Source: Constrictibacter sp. MBR-5
GTDB taxonomy: Bacteria; Pseudomonadota; Alphaproteobacteria; JAJUGE01
Direction of reading: 5' to 3'
NCBI RefSeq assembly: GCF_040549485.1
Contig: NZ_JBEPTK010000004.1
Coordinates: 1 to 64,000, forward strand
DNA: 64,000 nt
The notes below the pieces were generated by a model. It had not been told where the DNA came from and ran no database searches. It saw nothing but the letters and a program-made list of their open reading frames with translations. Position numbers and translations under genes: made by a program. Below, piece after piece: positions 15,989 to 25,268 of this stretch (the stretch's first letter is position 1; each line of letters begins with the position of its first letter).

Positions 15989-16024
15989 ATTTTTTGCCTC
16001 ACGTTCTTTTCATTATTTATGCAA

Positions 16025-18514
16025 TTACCTAAACCATTCATCTACCCAATCTTCACGACCGGCTTTCTTTAGGTATCTCTTTCTTGCTCTTTGCTTTCTT
16101 TCCCATGCATTCGCATCGATAACTCGCTCAATGGTATCATCAACCAACTTACGTGTTGCCAATTCCGCATAGAAATTATTAAGACCTACAACGCTTCTTC
16201 CGTACTTAGAAATCTTTCCGCCAGCTTGGCTAAGTTCTTCCGTATCAAAACCAGAAGCTATAGGATCTACAACAATTTCTTTCAACAAATCATACATTAC
16301 GTTTGTAACCGGAGTGAGTTTAGCGAGTGTGGCTAACTGAGTGGCCCTTGGTCCAAGTTCTTCACCTTGCACGAATGCAGCAACCTTAGCCGGGCTATCG
16401 ATTCCCATGATATGCATGATTGCTGTTCCCATGATTGGGATAACGTCCTGTCTCCCAAGGCTCATTAAGAAGAAATCATAATTGAATTCCCCTTTATCAT
16501 TCACCAACGGTGTAGGTGTTTGTCCCCTTGCTAACTCACGTGACCATGAATTAATCACACCGAGAACCATTCCACTAAGAACCATTGTTGCAAGCATCTT
16601 CGCTTTTACACCGCCAGAAATGTTACCTCTTCTATAGCTTATCATCGGTTTCCAGATAGCTTGATATGAGGAAGCACCATACTTCATGAACTGTCCGCCA
16701 TATCGCACCATCTCGCCAGCAGCGGTACCAGATTGAATATGACGCATCATCAATCTATCAGCATGGGCATTATCAAATATAACGGCTTGTCTAGATTCAC
16801 CAGTTAGATAAACCATAAGCTTATCTGCAAACTCTGCATCCCTTGCTTTTAATCCATCTAGATCAATGAACTTTTCCCCTTTGAAATGGTCATATGATTT
16901 CGTTGGTACCTTTCCGCTAACATTATTCCATGCATCTTCTGTGATACCTGAGTCACGCAACTGAGTTTGTAAGTTAGGGTTTTTCTTACCCATGCTTTCC
17001 CAATCCATACCCCAGACACGTCCGAGTTTTGCACGCAATGAGGTTTCATAGGCTTGCCTCATAGCTTCTGAGAACTGAGGCATACCAGTAGCGGTAATCA
17101 CCTGAGAAAATTTCTGATTAACTTTGTTGAAGCCGCCGCCTTCCGCACCTAAACGGATCAACATATTTGACGTAGCATTGAATGCGGATTCATGAACTAT
17201 CTTTTGATCTGCTAGGAATTCAAACATTTCTTCTTTGTTCTTTACCGTCTTCATAGCGATACTAATTGTTTTGAACGGGTTTATATCATTAGCAAAACCT
17301 CTAGCTATGCTGTTAATCGGATCACCGAACACAGATGAAATCACAGACGAACCAAGTAGGAGAGCACTTGTTCCGGTTCTGGCAACGCTGCCTGTCTTTC
17401 CCCAATTCACCCAATCATCAATATTTCTTGGACCAGTTATGTTCGAATGACTAGCCACATTCCATGTCTGTTCGAATTGTTGAGCGGATTTGTCCCTTCC
17501 TTGACTTCTCAACCAGCTTGCTATTTGTCGTCTTCCTGCGGCTGGCTTTGGTCCGAATATCTTAACTTCCGCAATGTCACTAGCGACGGAATGCAGATAA
17601 CCGAATATCCCTGAAATCATGTCATCAGGTCCGAAACGTTCCATGATTTCGGGCCAAGCTTCGTCGGTGTAATGAAAGACACGTGAATGAGAATGGTTCA
17701 AACCGGTTGCACCGAATGAATTACCGTCGAACTTCCTTGCACCATTTTTAAGGAATTCATGATACGTACCTAATGCCATACGTAATTCGTGATCCGTCCA
17801 AGGCTGTTGTGTTAGCGGGTTGTTCTTTGTTCTATCAATTCTTACAAACATGTAATCAACGAATTCATCCTTCTGCACCATAAGCTTTTTGCCTTCATAA
17901 AGCTTATTCCAATCCAAATGCTGCATCTTGTAATTCTTTATTTCACCTACATCTATTCCGGCTTTCGTCATCATGTCATGCGAAGTTGCCGCTAACTTTT
18001 TCCAAGCTTCGGCATACGCTAAAGCCTCTACGTCTTTGGTTCCTTTTCCCGATAGTGCGTTAATGAATTCGCTACTTACTCGCTTACGTTCCTTGATGCC
18101 CCAGGTTGTCAACGGCTCTAGGATGCTAGGCAACCATTTGTCTCTATACGGAGCTATGTTATCCGCAATCGATGAAACCAAGTCACGTTCAATGGACGCC
18201 TTATAATCCATATAGTTACCTTGATCATTAAGCTTTCCAAATGGGTCACGCTCAATCAGATAGTTAGCTGCATATTCTTTAGGATGCGCCTTAATCCTTT
18301 CAATCCATCCTTCGGTTTTCGCAATGGTATCAACGGTTTCTTGTCTCTGTTTAAGACGCTTAAACTTCTCTTTCTCTGTTACAATCTTCAATGCATTGCG
18401 GATTTCAAGTTCGCCAACCAATCCATTATCTCTAATATATTGATCGGTTAGTTCCTTAACTTCGTCTCTTATGCTTTGTCTTACCTTGGAATTGTCCAAA
18501 CAGTTCATATTCAT
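16025..18514 (-). CDS. Large internal virion (ejection) protein, 829 aa
   Basis: A long helical protein starting MNMNCLDNSKVRQSIRDEVK. It contains hydrophobic patches near 370-420 (GTSALLLGSSVISSVFGDPI) and 630-670 (KMLATMVLSGMVLGVINSWS), plus a basic C-terminus (WERKQRARKRYLKKAGRED). Size, position and composition are those of T7 gp16-like core proteins, which are ejected into the cell envelope with the DNA. Its ATG overlaps the stop of the upstream gene (ATGA). I see no lysozyme motif here; the lytic domain is in the 918-residue protein instead. Confidence 0.75.
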   Translation of the reverse strand: MNMNCLDNSKVRQSIRDEVKELTDQYIRDNGLVGELEIRNALKIVTEKEKFKRLKQRQETVDTIAKTEGWIERIKAHPKEYAANYLIERDPFGKLNDQGNYMDYKASIERDLVSSIADNIAPYRDKWLPSILEPLTTWGIKERKRVSSEFINALSGKGTKDVEALAYAEAWKKLAATSHDMMTKAGIDVGEIKNYKMQHLDWNKLYEGKKLMVQKDEFVDYMFVRIDRTKNNPLTQQPWTDHELRMALGTYHEFLKNGARKFDGNSFGATGLNHSHSRVFHYTDEAWPEIMERFGPDDMISGIFGYLHSVASDIAEVKIFGPKPAAGRRQIASWLRSQGRDKSAQQFEQTWNVASHSNITGPRNIDDWVNWGKTGSVARTGTSALLLGSSVISSVFGDPINSIARGFANDINPFKTISIAMKTVKNKEEMFEFLADQKIVHESAFNATSNMLIRLGAEGGGFNKVNQKFSQVITATGMPQFSEAMRQAYETSLRAKLGRVWGMDWESMGKKNPNLQTQLRDSGITEDAWNNVSGKVPTKSYDHFKGEKFIDLDGLKARDAEFADKLMVYLTGESRQAVIFDNAHADRLMMRHIQSGTAAGEMVRYGGQFMKYGASSYQAIWKPMISYRRGNISGGVKAKMLATMVLSGMVLGVINSWSRELARGQTPTPLVNDKGEFNYDFFLMSLGRQDVIPIMGTAIMHIMGIDSPAKVAAFVQGEELGPRATQLATLAKLTPVTNVMYDLLKEIVVDPIASGFDTEELSQAGGKISKYGRSVVGLNNFYAELATRKLVDDTIERVIDANAWERKQRARKRYLKKAGREDWVDEWFR

Positions 18515-20307
18515 GTTGCTTGCCCCACTATGCAGCTTAATACGTCATCTAAGGTATCTATGTCTTCCTTTAAGTCAGTGAAGAATTTATCAGCTAACAC
18601 TTCTTCACCAGTCATAGGATCAATAACTTTCTGCCCCTTGTATTTCATAGCAAATTCTTCGGCAAACTTTGTATACATAGGTTCATCCCATTTGTTTGCT
18701 TTCGCGAAATAGTCTCTAACGCTTTGTCTTACGGTTTCGAAATTGTTTACCTCATTGAATGTTGCCATTCTTTCAGCGGCTCTAGATTCCCCCACCTTAT
18801 TAAGGAAATTCGAATACGCCTGTCTCTTTTCTAAGTTACCTTCACGCAATTTAATGTCACCGTTGGCAAACTCTTCATATATTCCTTTATCAATAACCGG
18901 TAAATCACGGAACTCTCTTCTGACTTCATATTTTTCACGCAATACCTGAGTTTCATTTCCTTCCGCTTCTAGCTTCTGGATACGCGATATCTTGTCGTTC
19001 AACGATTGTTGACGCAATGACAAAGGCTCAACTATCCCATTGTCTGCATTATCTAATAATGTCTTTAGTTCCTGTTTTTCGGCATCAGTAAGGAACGTTA
19101 ATTCGTCTATTGGTTTGAATGGGTTTGGTTCTGAAACCGAGAATGAGAATTCGTCAGATATTTTATATTCATCTTCGGTAATTATCATATTCTCAATGTT
19201 AGGTTCTTCCTCTTGCATTTGCGCAGCCATCTTCTGAATGTTAGCTCTATGCGTTTCGAGTGACATGCCTTCCGGTCTAGAGGCTTCCAGTTCAACACGT
19301 TCACGCAACACCTGTAGTTCGGTTAGTTGGTTACTAGGTGCCCTTGTTTCAGCGATCTTGATAACATCATCAATCGCTTTCAAACGAATTTCAGGATCTA
19401 TATCAATACGTTCATCCAATGAAACCCTTACGTCTTCACGAAATTTGGTGGCGGTTGGTTCGTCCAATCCCCTGTATCGGTTTCGGATAACCTCCCTCCC
19501 TGCCCTTCCAAGGCGACGCAATCCCGCGCCCAAGGCGATAGGAGCGGCACCTAGAGCAAGCGTACCCACACCGGCCCCTATAGCCTCGCTAGTGGTCGCG
19601 GCTTCCGCTTCCGCCCAGGTCATGCCCGAACGAACACGACCGCGTTCTAGACCCTTAGAAATTCGGTACTGATCCGCAGCCGTAAGCCCGGCTTCCGCTG
19701 TCAGGATTCCCAAGGTGGCAGGTATCGAGAGTCCGCCAGATGCAACCGCAAGCGTAGCCGCACCTGCCATGATCATGACTTGGGTTGGTTCCGTGAACAT
19801 CGCAGCAGTTCCGGCTATCGTCTCATTGATAAGGTTGCCAGACCAATGACCGCCTTCCGTTGCCTCATTATATGCCTTTTCTTTTCGTTCTTGCTCCTTG
19901 TACATTTCATGTTGCAAATCATCGATGGTTTTAAGATTCGATAGATCGGGATTATCGTTCCTTAATTGTGCAATTCTTTCATTATATTCTTTCAATCTTT
20001 GTTGATCGCTTTCCCTCATTTGCTCAGGTGAATTGAATAAACCTCTTTGAGCAAATGGGACCGCTTCATATTCACCAAATGAACGCTTCCATGCATCAAT
20101 AGGAAATTCTATATCAATATTCCTTTCCTTTAATATTTCCGCCTGTTCCCCGTATAACTTATCAACCCTTCCGCCTTCCGACCAAGAAGTATCGATGAAC
20201 GTTTTCTCCCATATAGGCGAGAAGCTTTCACCGATTGTTACCGGTGCCGCACCTGATTTAGTTGTTTCGTCACGTCTTAATAGTTCTTCTGTGTTATTCC
20301 AAAACAT
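18511..20307 (-). CDS. Internal virion protein with Ala/Gly-rich hydrophobic segment, 598 aa
   Basis: The N-terminal 150 residues are charged and helical. Residues about 170-270 form a hydrophobic, Ala/Gly-rich stretch (MFTEPTQVMIMAGAATLAVA, then LGAAPIALGAGLRR), probably membrane-inserting during DNA ejection. The rest is acidic coiled-coil. The hydrophobic part is encoded by a GC-richer stretch (about 19,490-19,780), partly explained by Ala/Gly codons. The true start ATG at 20307 is overlapped by an out-of-frame ATG 4 bases upstream. It lies between two other large internal virion genes. Confidence 0.7.
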   Translation of the reverse strand: MFWNNTEELLRRDETTKSGAAPVTIGESFSPIWEKTFIDTSWSEGGRVDKLYGEQAEILKERNIDIEFPIDAWKRSFGEYEAVPFAQRGLFNSPEQMRESDQQRLKEYNERIAQLRNDNPDLSNLKTIDDLQHEMYKEQERKEKAYNEATEGGHWSGNLINETIAGTAAMFTEPTQVMIMAGAATLAVASGGLSIPATLGILTAEAGLTAADQYRISKGLERGRVRSGMTWAEAEAATTSEAIGAGVGTLALGAAPIALGAGLRRLGRAGREVIRNRYRGLDEPTATKFREDVRVSLDERIDIDPEIRLKAIDDVIKIAETRAPSNQLTELQVLRERVELEASRPEGMSLETHRANIQKMAAQMQEEEPNIENMIITEDEYKISDEFSFSVSEPNPFKPIDELTFLTDAEKQELKTLLDNADNGIVEPLSLRQQSLNDKISRIQKLEAEGNETQVLREKYEVRREFRDLPVIDKGIYEEFANGDIKLREGNLEKRQAYSNFLNKVGESRAAERMATFNEVNNFETVRQSVRDYFAKANKWDEPMYTKFAEEFAMKYKGQKVIDPMTGEEVLADKFFTDLKEDIDTLDDVLSCIVGQAT

Positions 20308-20310
20308 TCA

Positions 20311-23067
20311 TTATTCTTCCGGTTGATTATCATATTTTCTTTCACCCGATTCACTTACGAAACCAAGCGCAGACCACTTTCTATCATATTCCACTTTACC
20401 CAAAAGCGTTCCGAATCTTACAATGAATGGATCACGGCTTTCTTGTTTCTTAATAATCTTCGGATTACCTAACGAATCTCTGTACTCCAATCCATAAACG
20501 ATACCTTCGCCATCGTCATAAAGAGGAACAAGTTTAGAATGATTGTAAATCCATGAAGCGTTTCTAACAATTCCTCTGTCATCAACCGGGTTTGCACCGC
20601 CATTCATTCCAATCAAATCAGTGTCAGTGAAATCTTTAAACTCATCTTCCATTTCAGAAACAGAAGCGCCGTATTTGTAAGGTATGATATCGAATGAACC
20701 GACACCGGTTCTCATACTCATATCATCCGTACCGAATACCAAAGCAACCGCACTATCTAATATGCCTTCATCGTAATCTTTCTCGTCTGGATCGATGCCC
20801 GCATCCAAGGAAAGTTTTGCATAAGCGGACCATACCAAATCATTGTATGCAGCGGTTCCCCTTCCACCGGTTCTATCAGGAACTATAGAAGTTATCTTTG
20901 AATTGATAACTCTCTTGATACCAGCTTCATCACGGATCAAACCTTTGTTATTATCCAACCAAGTTCTACCTTCCAATATGATATTGAACGCATTCTGTTC
21001 TTCCATATTGTCACTAGCTGCCATCTTCATCATAAGAGCAACGGAAGGCTGTTCCTTAGCAACTCTTTTAACAACTGAGTTTACTAACTTAGGATCACCG
21101 TTTGTAAGGTTCTTAATGTATTCAACCTTAGTTCTACGTTCGCCTAGGTCCGCAACTTCCCATTCATTTTTAAATCTCTTAACGTCATCCGCAGATATGA
21201 TTTGTGAAGGATCACTTGTTACCGCTGTACGTGAATATCTGGCATCCTTAGCCATGTCCGGGTTTGAGAAATCATGCGGCACGATGGGGTTAGCCGTTCT
21301 CCCTCTAGCTGATTCGTATTCAGGTATGGTTCCGTCTTCTTCCGCTTTACGTCTCGCATCAATTTGTTTTTGAATGGCTTCCGTGATTAACATTCCTCTA
21401 TAAGGATCAACTTCGCCTTCAACCATTCTTTGACGTAAATCATCATGTGCTACCTGCATTCGTTCTGCCGTCATGTCGTCACTGTTAGCCAAACCGAAAG
21501 CGATATCAGCCGCTTCCGCTCGCATTGCGAAATCATTGATCTTGTCAGAACCAAGGTTCACACCGGTTGCGATACCTCTAACAATTTCGTCTCTACCGAC
21601 ACCGGTCTTTTCGTAAGCTACAATTTTATTCGTCATGTCGTCTTCATATCGTGAAAGCTGTTCCTTCCTTGCGGCTTTAGCTGCGGCAAGTTCACGGTTC
21701 ATTTGCTGTTCAATCTCATTAGCCATCTTTTCGCTAACTCGATATGAAACACCGCCAGACATTTTGCCCAATATCTTTTCAGATATCCCAGGTTGTGAAG
21801 ATCCGTCACCCATCTTGTTAGCAGACCATTCCTTTAGATCACCAACGCTTTTACCCTTAAGGAATGGGTTTGCGTTGAGAACCGTAGACGGCAAAACATT
21901 ATTCAATTGTTGCCCATCATCCTTTTTAAGAATGTCGATTGCACCGGCTGGCCCAAGGAAATGAGCTAGGTAAACGTTACTATCTGTAGGAGTGATACCA
22001 GCTTCGGAAAGTTTTCTTTTGTTCTCTTCCGCATAACGAATTGTCATATCCCTGGATAATGCAGGGTCATTCCTTAATGCTAGGATTTCTTCACGGCTTT
22101 TGCCTTGCACCATCTGCGGTGCATATTTGCCCATCATATCAAGCCACGTGGCTTCTATGAACTGGCCCGCTCCTGTAGCAGACGAGTTAGGGTTCTTAGC
22201 ATCGGCCTTACCGCCACTCTCTACACCGATAATCTTATCAACTAATGTATCTGAATTCGATGTATCAGGCGTTTTCAAGAAACCTGATAGAACGGACTTT
22301 CTAAATTCCTCTTTTTCCTCAATCGTTTTGAGTTTTGAGAATTCACCCATAACAGCATTAATAGTTGTGGATTCTCTTTCGTTATCCTTGTACGCAGCCG
22401 CCGCCTTGGGACTGATAAGCGGCACACCGTCACGTTCACCAGTGGCTTGCGCTAACAATTCGTCTCTGTCTCTTTTCAATTCCTCGATACGTGAACGATT
22501 TGTGGAATAATCCAAAGCCAATGAGGAAATTTCGTTATTCAAATCTGTTATACGTGTCGTGATAACCGCTGATTGTCTCTCAATATCAAGCTTGAAGTTC
22601 TCTTCATTCGCCTTGTTACCGATAGCCGCAATCTTTTCATTCGTTTTTAAAAGAACTTCGCTTCTATATCTCTGAGGAACAGATGATATGAATTGATTTC
22701 TAAATTCTAACGTTTTTTTATCGAGTTCCGCAGGATTATGAAAGTTGCTTCTGTAAATTTCTGATAGTGACTTATCTAATTCCACTTGCTTTTGGCTAAG
22801 GAATGCCAATCGAGCCCCCTTATTATAAGCCTCACTCGCATTGGTACGCATACCAAGGAAGCCGGACTTTTCTTCGACCGCGTTAGGTGAATTGGTTTGC
22901 TCGTCTAAACCTCTATCAAATGATTCCTTTTCTACAATCTCAGTAGCTTCTTTCATAAATGCATTCGAAAGATCATCGAATATTGGCGATGCATCTGGTA
23001 CCTGTCTTGGAAACGGTACGCTGCCTAATTGAAATGGACGCGCTGTTTTGATATCTACTTTTGCCAT
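20311..23067 (-). CDS. Internal virion protein with lytic transglycosylase domain, 918 aa
   Basis: Residues about 270-400 are a soluble lytic transglycosylase-type domain: DKIIGVESGGKADAKNPNSS with the catalytic Glu at 283, then ATGAGQFIEATWLDM and YLAHFLGPAGA, all typical SLT blocks. The flanking regions are long charged helices (KEQLSRYEDDMTNKIVAYEK). In T7, a transglycosylase in a core protein locally opens peptidoglycan during DNA ejection. The domain is placed internally rather than at the N-terminus as in T7 gp16. The gene follows the gp14-like gene in the minus-strand block. Confidence 0.85.
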   Translation of the reverse strand: MAKVDIKTARPFQLGSVPFPRQVPDASPIFDDLSNAFMKEATEIVEKESFDRGLDEQTNSPNAVEEKSGFLGMRTNASEAYNKGARLAFLSQKQVELDKSLSEIYRSNFHNPAELDKKTLEFRNQFISSVPQRYRSEVLLKTNEKIAAIGNKANEENFKLDIERQSAVITTRITDLNNEISSLALDYSTNRSRIEELKRDRDELLAQATGERDGVPLISPKAAAAYKDNERESTTINAVMGEFSKLKTIEEKEEFRKSVLSGFLKTPDTSNSDTLVDKIIGVESGGKADAKNPNSSATGAGQFIEATWLDMMGKYAPQMVQGKSREEILALRNDPALSRDMTIRYAEENKRKLSEAGITPTDSNVYLAHFLGPAGAIDILKKDDGQQLNNVLPSTVLNANPFLKGKSVGDLKEWSANKMGDGSSQPGISEKILGKMSGGVSYRVSEKMANEIEQQMNRELAAAKAARKEQLSRYEDDMTNKIVAYEKTGVGRDEIVRGIATGVNLGSDKINDFAMRAEAADIAFGLANSDDMTAERMQVAHDDLRQRMVEGEVDPYRGMLITEAIQKQIDARRKAEEDGTIPEYESARGRTANPIVPHDFSNPDMAKDARYSRTAVTSDPSQIISADDVKRFKNEWEVADLGERRTKVEYIKNLTNGDPKLVNSVVKRVAKEQPSVALMMKMAASDNMEEQNAFNIILEGRTWLDNNKGLIRDEAGIKRVINSKITSIVPDRTGGRGTAAYNDLVWSAYAKLSLDAGIDPDEKDYDEGILDSAVALVFGTDDMSMRTGVGSFDIIPYKYGASVSEMEDEFKDFTDTDLIGMNGGANPVDDRGIVRNASWIYNHSKLVPLYDDGEGIVYGLEYRDSLGNPKIIKKQESRDPFIVRFGTLLGKVEYDRKWSALGFVSESGERKYDNQPEE

Positions 23068-23088
23068 ATGTTTTTATTTCCTTTCCTA

Positions 23089-23601
23089 TCAAACACCGCC
23101 AACCATACGGCCTGATTTACTGTCAACGATACCAGACGAGTAACCTATTCTTCCCAAATTACTGGAACCGGAACTAAACCAACTGTCCCCCACACCGGAA
23201 CTAGCCATGCTTTTACCGGCACTTAATATTGTGCCCAGGTTCTTTTGACCAGCGGCTTTAACGGTGTTCTTAGCGGACGTATTCAAACTATCAACGGTTG
23301 CTCTCGTATTGAACCTATCGTTGAACTGTTCGTATGAATATTCTTTTTCCTGATCGTCTAGAACCGGATCTGTACCGATGAAGGCGTCACCGCCAGATGC
23401 CGCAAAGTTGGCGATTGCCGAACCTCTGGCCCTAGCGGCTTCCCTGGATCTGTCCGCGCTACGCAAGTGGTATGCGTCACGCTCCATACGTGCCCTATCG
23501 TTGATGGCGTTCGCTTCCGCCTTAGCCGCTGAGTTAGTGGACGCAATGGAAGCGATTGTCGATATTGCTGTTAATGCAATCATGGCGGGTAATCCACACA
23601 C
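23089..23601 (-). CDS. T7 gp14-like internal virion protein B, 170 aa
   Basis: A small protein with one N-terminal hydrophobic segment (PAMIALTAISTIASIASTNS), then a long Ala/Arg-rich helix (ARMERDAYHLRSADRSREAA) and the pattern RGSAIANFAASGGDAFIGTD, which resembles the gp14 core protein of podoviruses. It would form the outer-membrane part of the ejection channel. The start is GTG 23601, with AGGAG 10 bases upstream. It is the first virion gene of the minus-strand block, after an HNH gene. Confidence 0.8.
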   Translation of the reverse strand: MCGLPAMIALTAISTIASIASTNSAAKAEANAINDRARMERDAYHLRSADRSREAARARGSAIANFAASGGDAFIGTDPVLDDQEKEYSYEQFNDRFNTRATVDSLNTSAKNTVKAAGQKNLGTILSAGKSMASSGVGDSWFSSGSSNLGRIGYSSGIVDSKSGRMVGGV

Positions 23602-23630
23602 GGAACAGAATCTCCTAATATTTCTATTAT

Positions 23631-24152
23631 TTAGGAAATGTTTGCATAGCTCACACCATGCTTTATTTTCCAGACCGCAGTATCATAAACCCCATACTCA
23701 GCGGCAATCGATGCAATGGTTTCACCAGCCTTCAAACGTTTACGAATGTCAGCAATATTATCTCTCAATACCCACTTTCTGATATGGCCCTTTTTAGCTG
23801 CATCTTTGGAATTATCCTTATAACTTCCAACAAATAGATGATCTGGATTGATGCATTGTGGATTATCGCAGCTATGACAAACCACTTTTCCACGAATGTT
23901 TAAACCTTTGACAAATCGTGCAATCAATCTGTGAACATACAAATTAGCACCTAGTACCTTTCTTTTAATATATCTAGTTTTTACAACGTGACAGCCATCA
24001 ATCTCGGCGTACTTAATATTTTGAATTGCTTCTAAAGCAAGCTTTTTTAGTTTGGTGTTTTTCTTTACCAATTCGATATGACACGGCTTGCACACATGAC
24101 CGGCTGTTTTATAAGTGGCTTCAAACTCATTATTACAAATTTTACAAATCAT
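23631..24152 (-). CDS. HNH endonuclease with zinc ribbon and helix-turn-helix
   Basis: Domains in order: an N-terminal zinc ribbon (CKICNNEFEA and GHVCKPC), an HNH core (HSCDNPQCINPDHL), a NUMOD-like stretch (GSYKDNSKDAAKKGHIRK) and a C-terminal helix-turn-helix (ETIASIAAEYGVYDTAVWKI). It has GGGAG upstream of ATG 24152. It sits alone between the virion genes and the small minus-strand genes, as free-standing homing endonucleases do. It shares the HNH and helix-turn-helix order with the gene at 8149 and the ribbon plus helix-turn-helix with the gene at 30213. Confidence 0.85.
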   Translation of the reverse strand: MICKICNNEFEATYKTAGHVCKPCHIELVKKNTKLKKLALEAIQNIKYAEIDGCHVVKTRYIKRKVLGANLYVHRLIARFVKGLNIRGKVVCHSCDNPQCINPDHLFVGSYKDNSKDAAKKGHIRKWVLRDNIADIRKRLKAGETIASIAAEYGVYDTAVWKIKHGVSYANIS

Positions 24153-24223
24153 TTTCTTATCTCCCTTTTTGTTCTAGGTATTCCTACCTAAAACTATTTA
24201 GAGAGATTCACCAAAAATGGTGT

Positions 24224-24286
24224 TCAGCCGTTGATTTCCCTCAGTTTTTTATATGTATCAGGGTCGTACAGTCTTAACTCTGTCAT
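24224..24286 (-). CDS. Possible micro-protein, 20 aa
   Basis: ATG 24286 overlaps the stop of the upstream 29-codon frame in an ATGA, and 20 codons (MTELRLYDPDTYKKLREING) follow, with protein-like use of charged residues. It lies ahead of the HNH gene on the same strand. Its length means that only conservation or ribosome profiling could confirm it. Confidence 0.35.
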   Translation of the reverse strand: MTELRLYDPDTYKKLREING

Positions 24287-24372
24287 GATATCCGGTTCAT
24301 ATGTACGTGGTCGATATTTAAACGTTCCAGTTCTTCATATAGCTTTTTGACTTGTTCTAGTGCGTTGTGCAT
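24283..24372 (-). CDS. Possible micro-protein, 29 aa
   Basis: The frame starts at ATG 24372, with GAGGAAAC 5 bases upstream, and encodes an amphipathic helix (MHNALEQVKKLYEELERLNI). It is directly coupled to the following micro-gene. The good ribosome site and helix-like composition argue for a real gene. Function unknown. Confidence 0.45.
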   Translation of the reverse strand: MHNALEQVKKLYEELERLNIDHVHMNRIS

Positions 24373-24406
24373 ATTCGGTTTCCTCTTTCATTTATTTAAC
24401 TATTGC

Positions 24407-24531
24407 TTGCGTTTTTGATGTATAACCATAAATAGAATGTGAGAACTTGTTCATTCTCCAAATCGTTTTCTTGTCACTCCTGACTACGCCAGATGGTTTA
24501 TTCCCTTTCACCATCTGGCGTTTGTTTTTTT
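24407..24531 (+). ncRNA. Candidate small RNA or attenuated leader ending in a strong terminator
   Basis: No plus-strand gene precedes the strong plus-strand terminator at 24487-24531; the nearest genes upstream are on the minus strand. A possible promoter (TTGCGT 24407-24412, 16 bases, TAAATA 24429-24434) would give a transcript of about 90 bases. This would be a small RNA, or a leader that controls the genes from 24590 by antitermination. The promoter is tentative; the terminator is clear. Confidence 0.5.
24487..24531 (+). terminator. Strong intrinsic terminator without an upstream gene
   Basis: A perfect 10-bp stem CGCCAGATGG (24487-24496) / CCATCTGGCG (24511-24520) is followed by TTTGTTTTTTT on the plus strand. 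Confidence 0.9.
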
Positions 24532-24589
24532 GAGAACAGCACATAGATTAAGACCGGCACTTTCGCCAAACGACAGAAAGGGAACTGAC

Positions 24590-24748
24590 ATGAACAAATA
24601 TATGAAACTCGCACTAACCATCGCAGCATTCTTAGGAGTGCTAACGTTTACGGCTCTCTTTGCACCAAAAGCAATCTTCATCATGCTTATCATGGGAATT
24701 GCAATGCTTTGGTATCCTGTTAAAAAAATGATGAAAGAGGGGGAATGA
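24590..24748 (+). CDS. Small inner-membrane protein, 52 aa
   Basis: ATG 24590 has AAAGGGA about 6 bases upstream. The product has two hydrophobic helices: ALTIAAFLGVLTFTALFA and AIFIMLIMGIAMLWY, a short loop and a Lys-rich tail. It overlaps the next gene by 4 bases (ATGA). It could alter the membrane early in infection, for example as superinfection exclusion, but this is only inference. It is the first gene after the orphan terminator. Confidence 0.6.
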   Translation: MNKYMKLALTIAAFLGVLTFTALFAPKAIFIMLIMGIAMLWYPVKKMMKEGE

Positions 24749-25236
24749 ATATGAAAATTAATGGTCTTGAAATTACGTCAATATCCGCTTCATACCAAGC
24801 CGATAAGGAAAATGGATTTTCGTTTAGCATTGATAACAAAGTCCCGGCTAAACAACGCAATGCATTTATTAATGATGTCGAATTTCTACGCGGAAGAATG
24901 CAGGCAAGCAGCAAGGGCAATTGTTTCGATATGCTAGAGAAATTTATCGAATGCTTTATTCTATATGAAAAAGGTGTAACCACAGACACCACGACACACA
25001 TAAAAATGGTGACAATGGCAACGGCTCTTCTGTGGTACATGGTTGATAACGGATACATCACACAAGATGAAAATAATGGTATACAATTTGGCGCTTTGTC
25101 TACCAATCCTGAGAACGGCAAGGTACGTATTCATGTCATTAGACCAGGAAACCATTCGCCTGCGGAAATTGAACGAGTACAGAATGAGATGGAGACTACC
25201 GCATACATGAAGAAATGGTCACGCGAATCAAGTTGA
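24745..25236 (+). CDS. Hypothetical early phage protein, 163 aa
   Basis: I recognise no family. The soluble protein begins MNMKINGLEITSISASYQAD. A middle helical block (DMLEKFIECFILYEKGVTTD) leads to VTMATALLWYMVDNGYITQD. It is coupled to the preceding membrane protein gene and ends about 30 bases before the promoter of the primase-helicase leader. This suggests an early or regulatory role. No zinc, helix-turn-helix or P-loop motif is visible. Confidence 0.65.
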   Translation: MNMKINGLEITSISASYQADKENGFSFSIDNKVPAKQRNAFINDVEFLRGRMQASSKGNCFDMLEKFIECFILYEKGVTTDTTTHIKMVTMATALLWYMVDNGYITQDENNGIQFGALSTNPENGKVRIHVIRPGNHSPAEIERVQNEMETTAYMKKWSRESS

Positions 25237-25268
25237 AACTTACACGTTTTCTACATACCTAACGTAAA

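Noticed and set aside
24176-24189. AGGTA-TTCC-TACCT inverted repeat before the HNH gene as an operator
   Set aside because: It is only 5 bp per arm with no second copy; too weak to claim.
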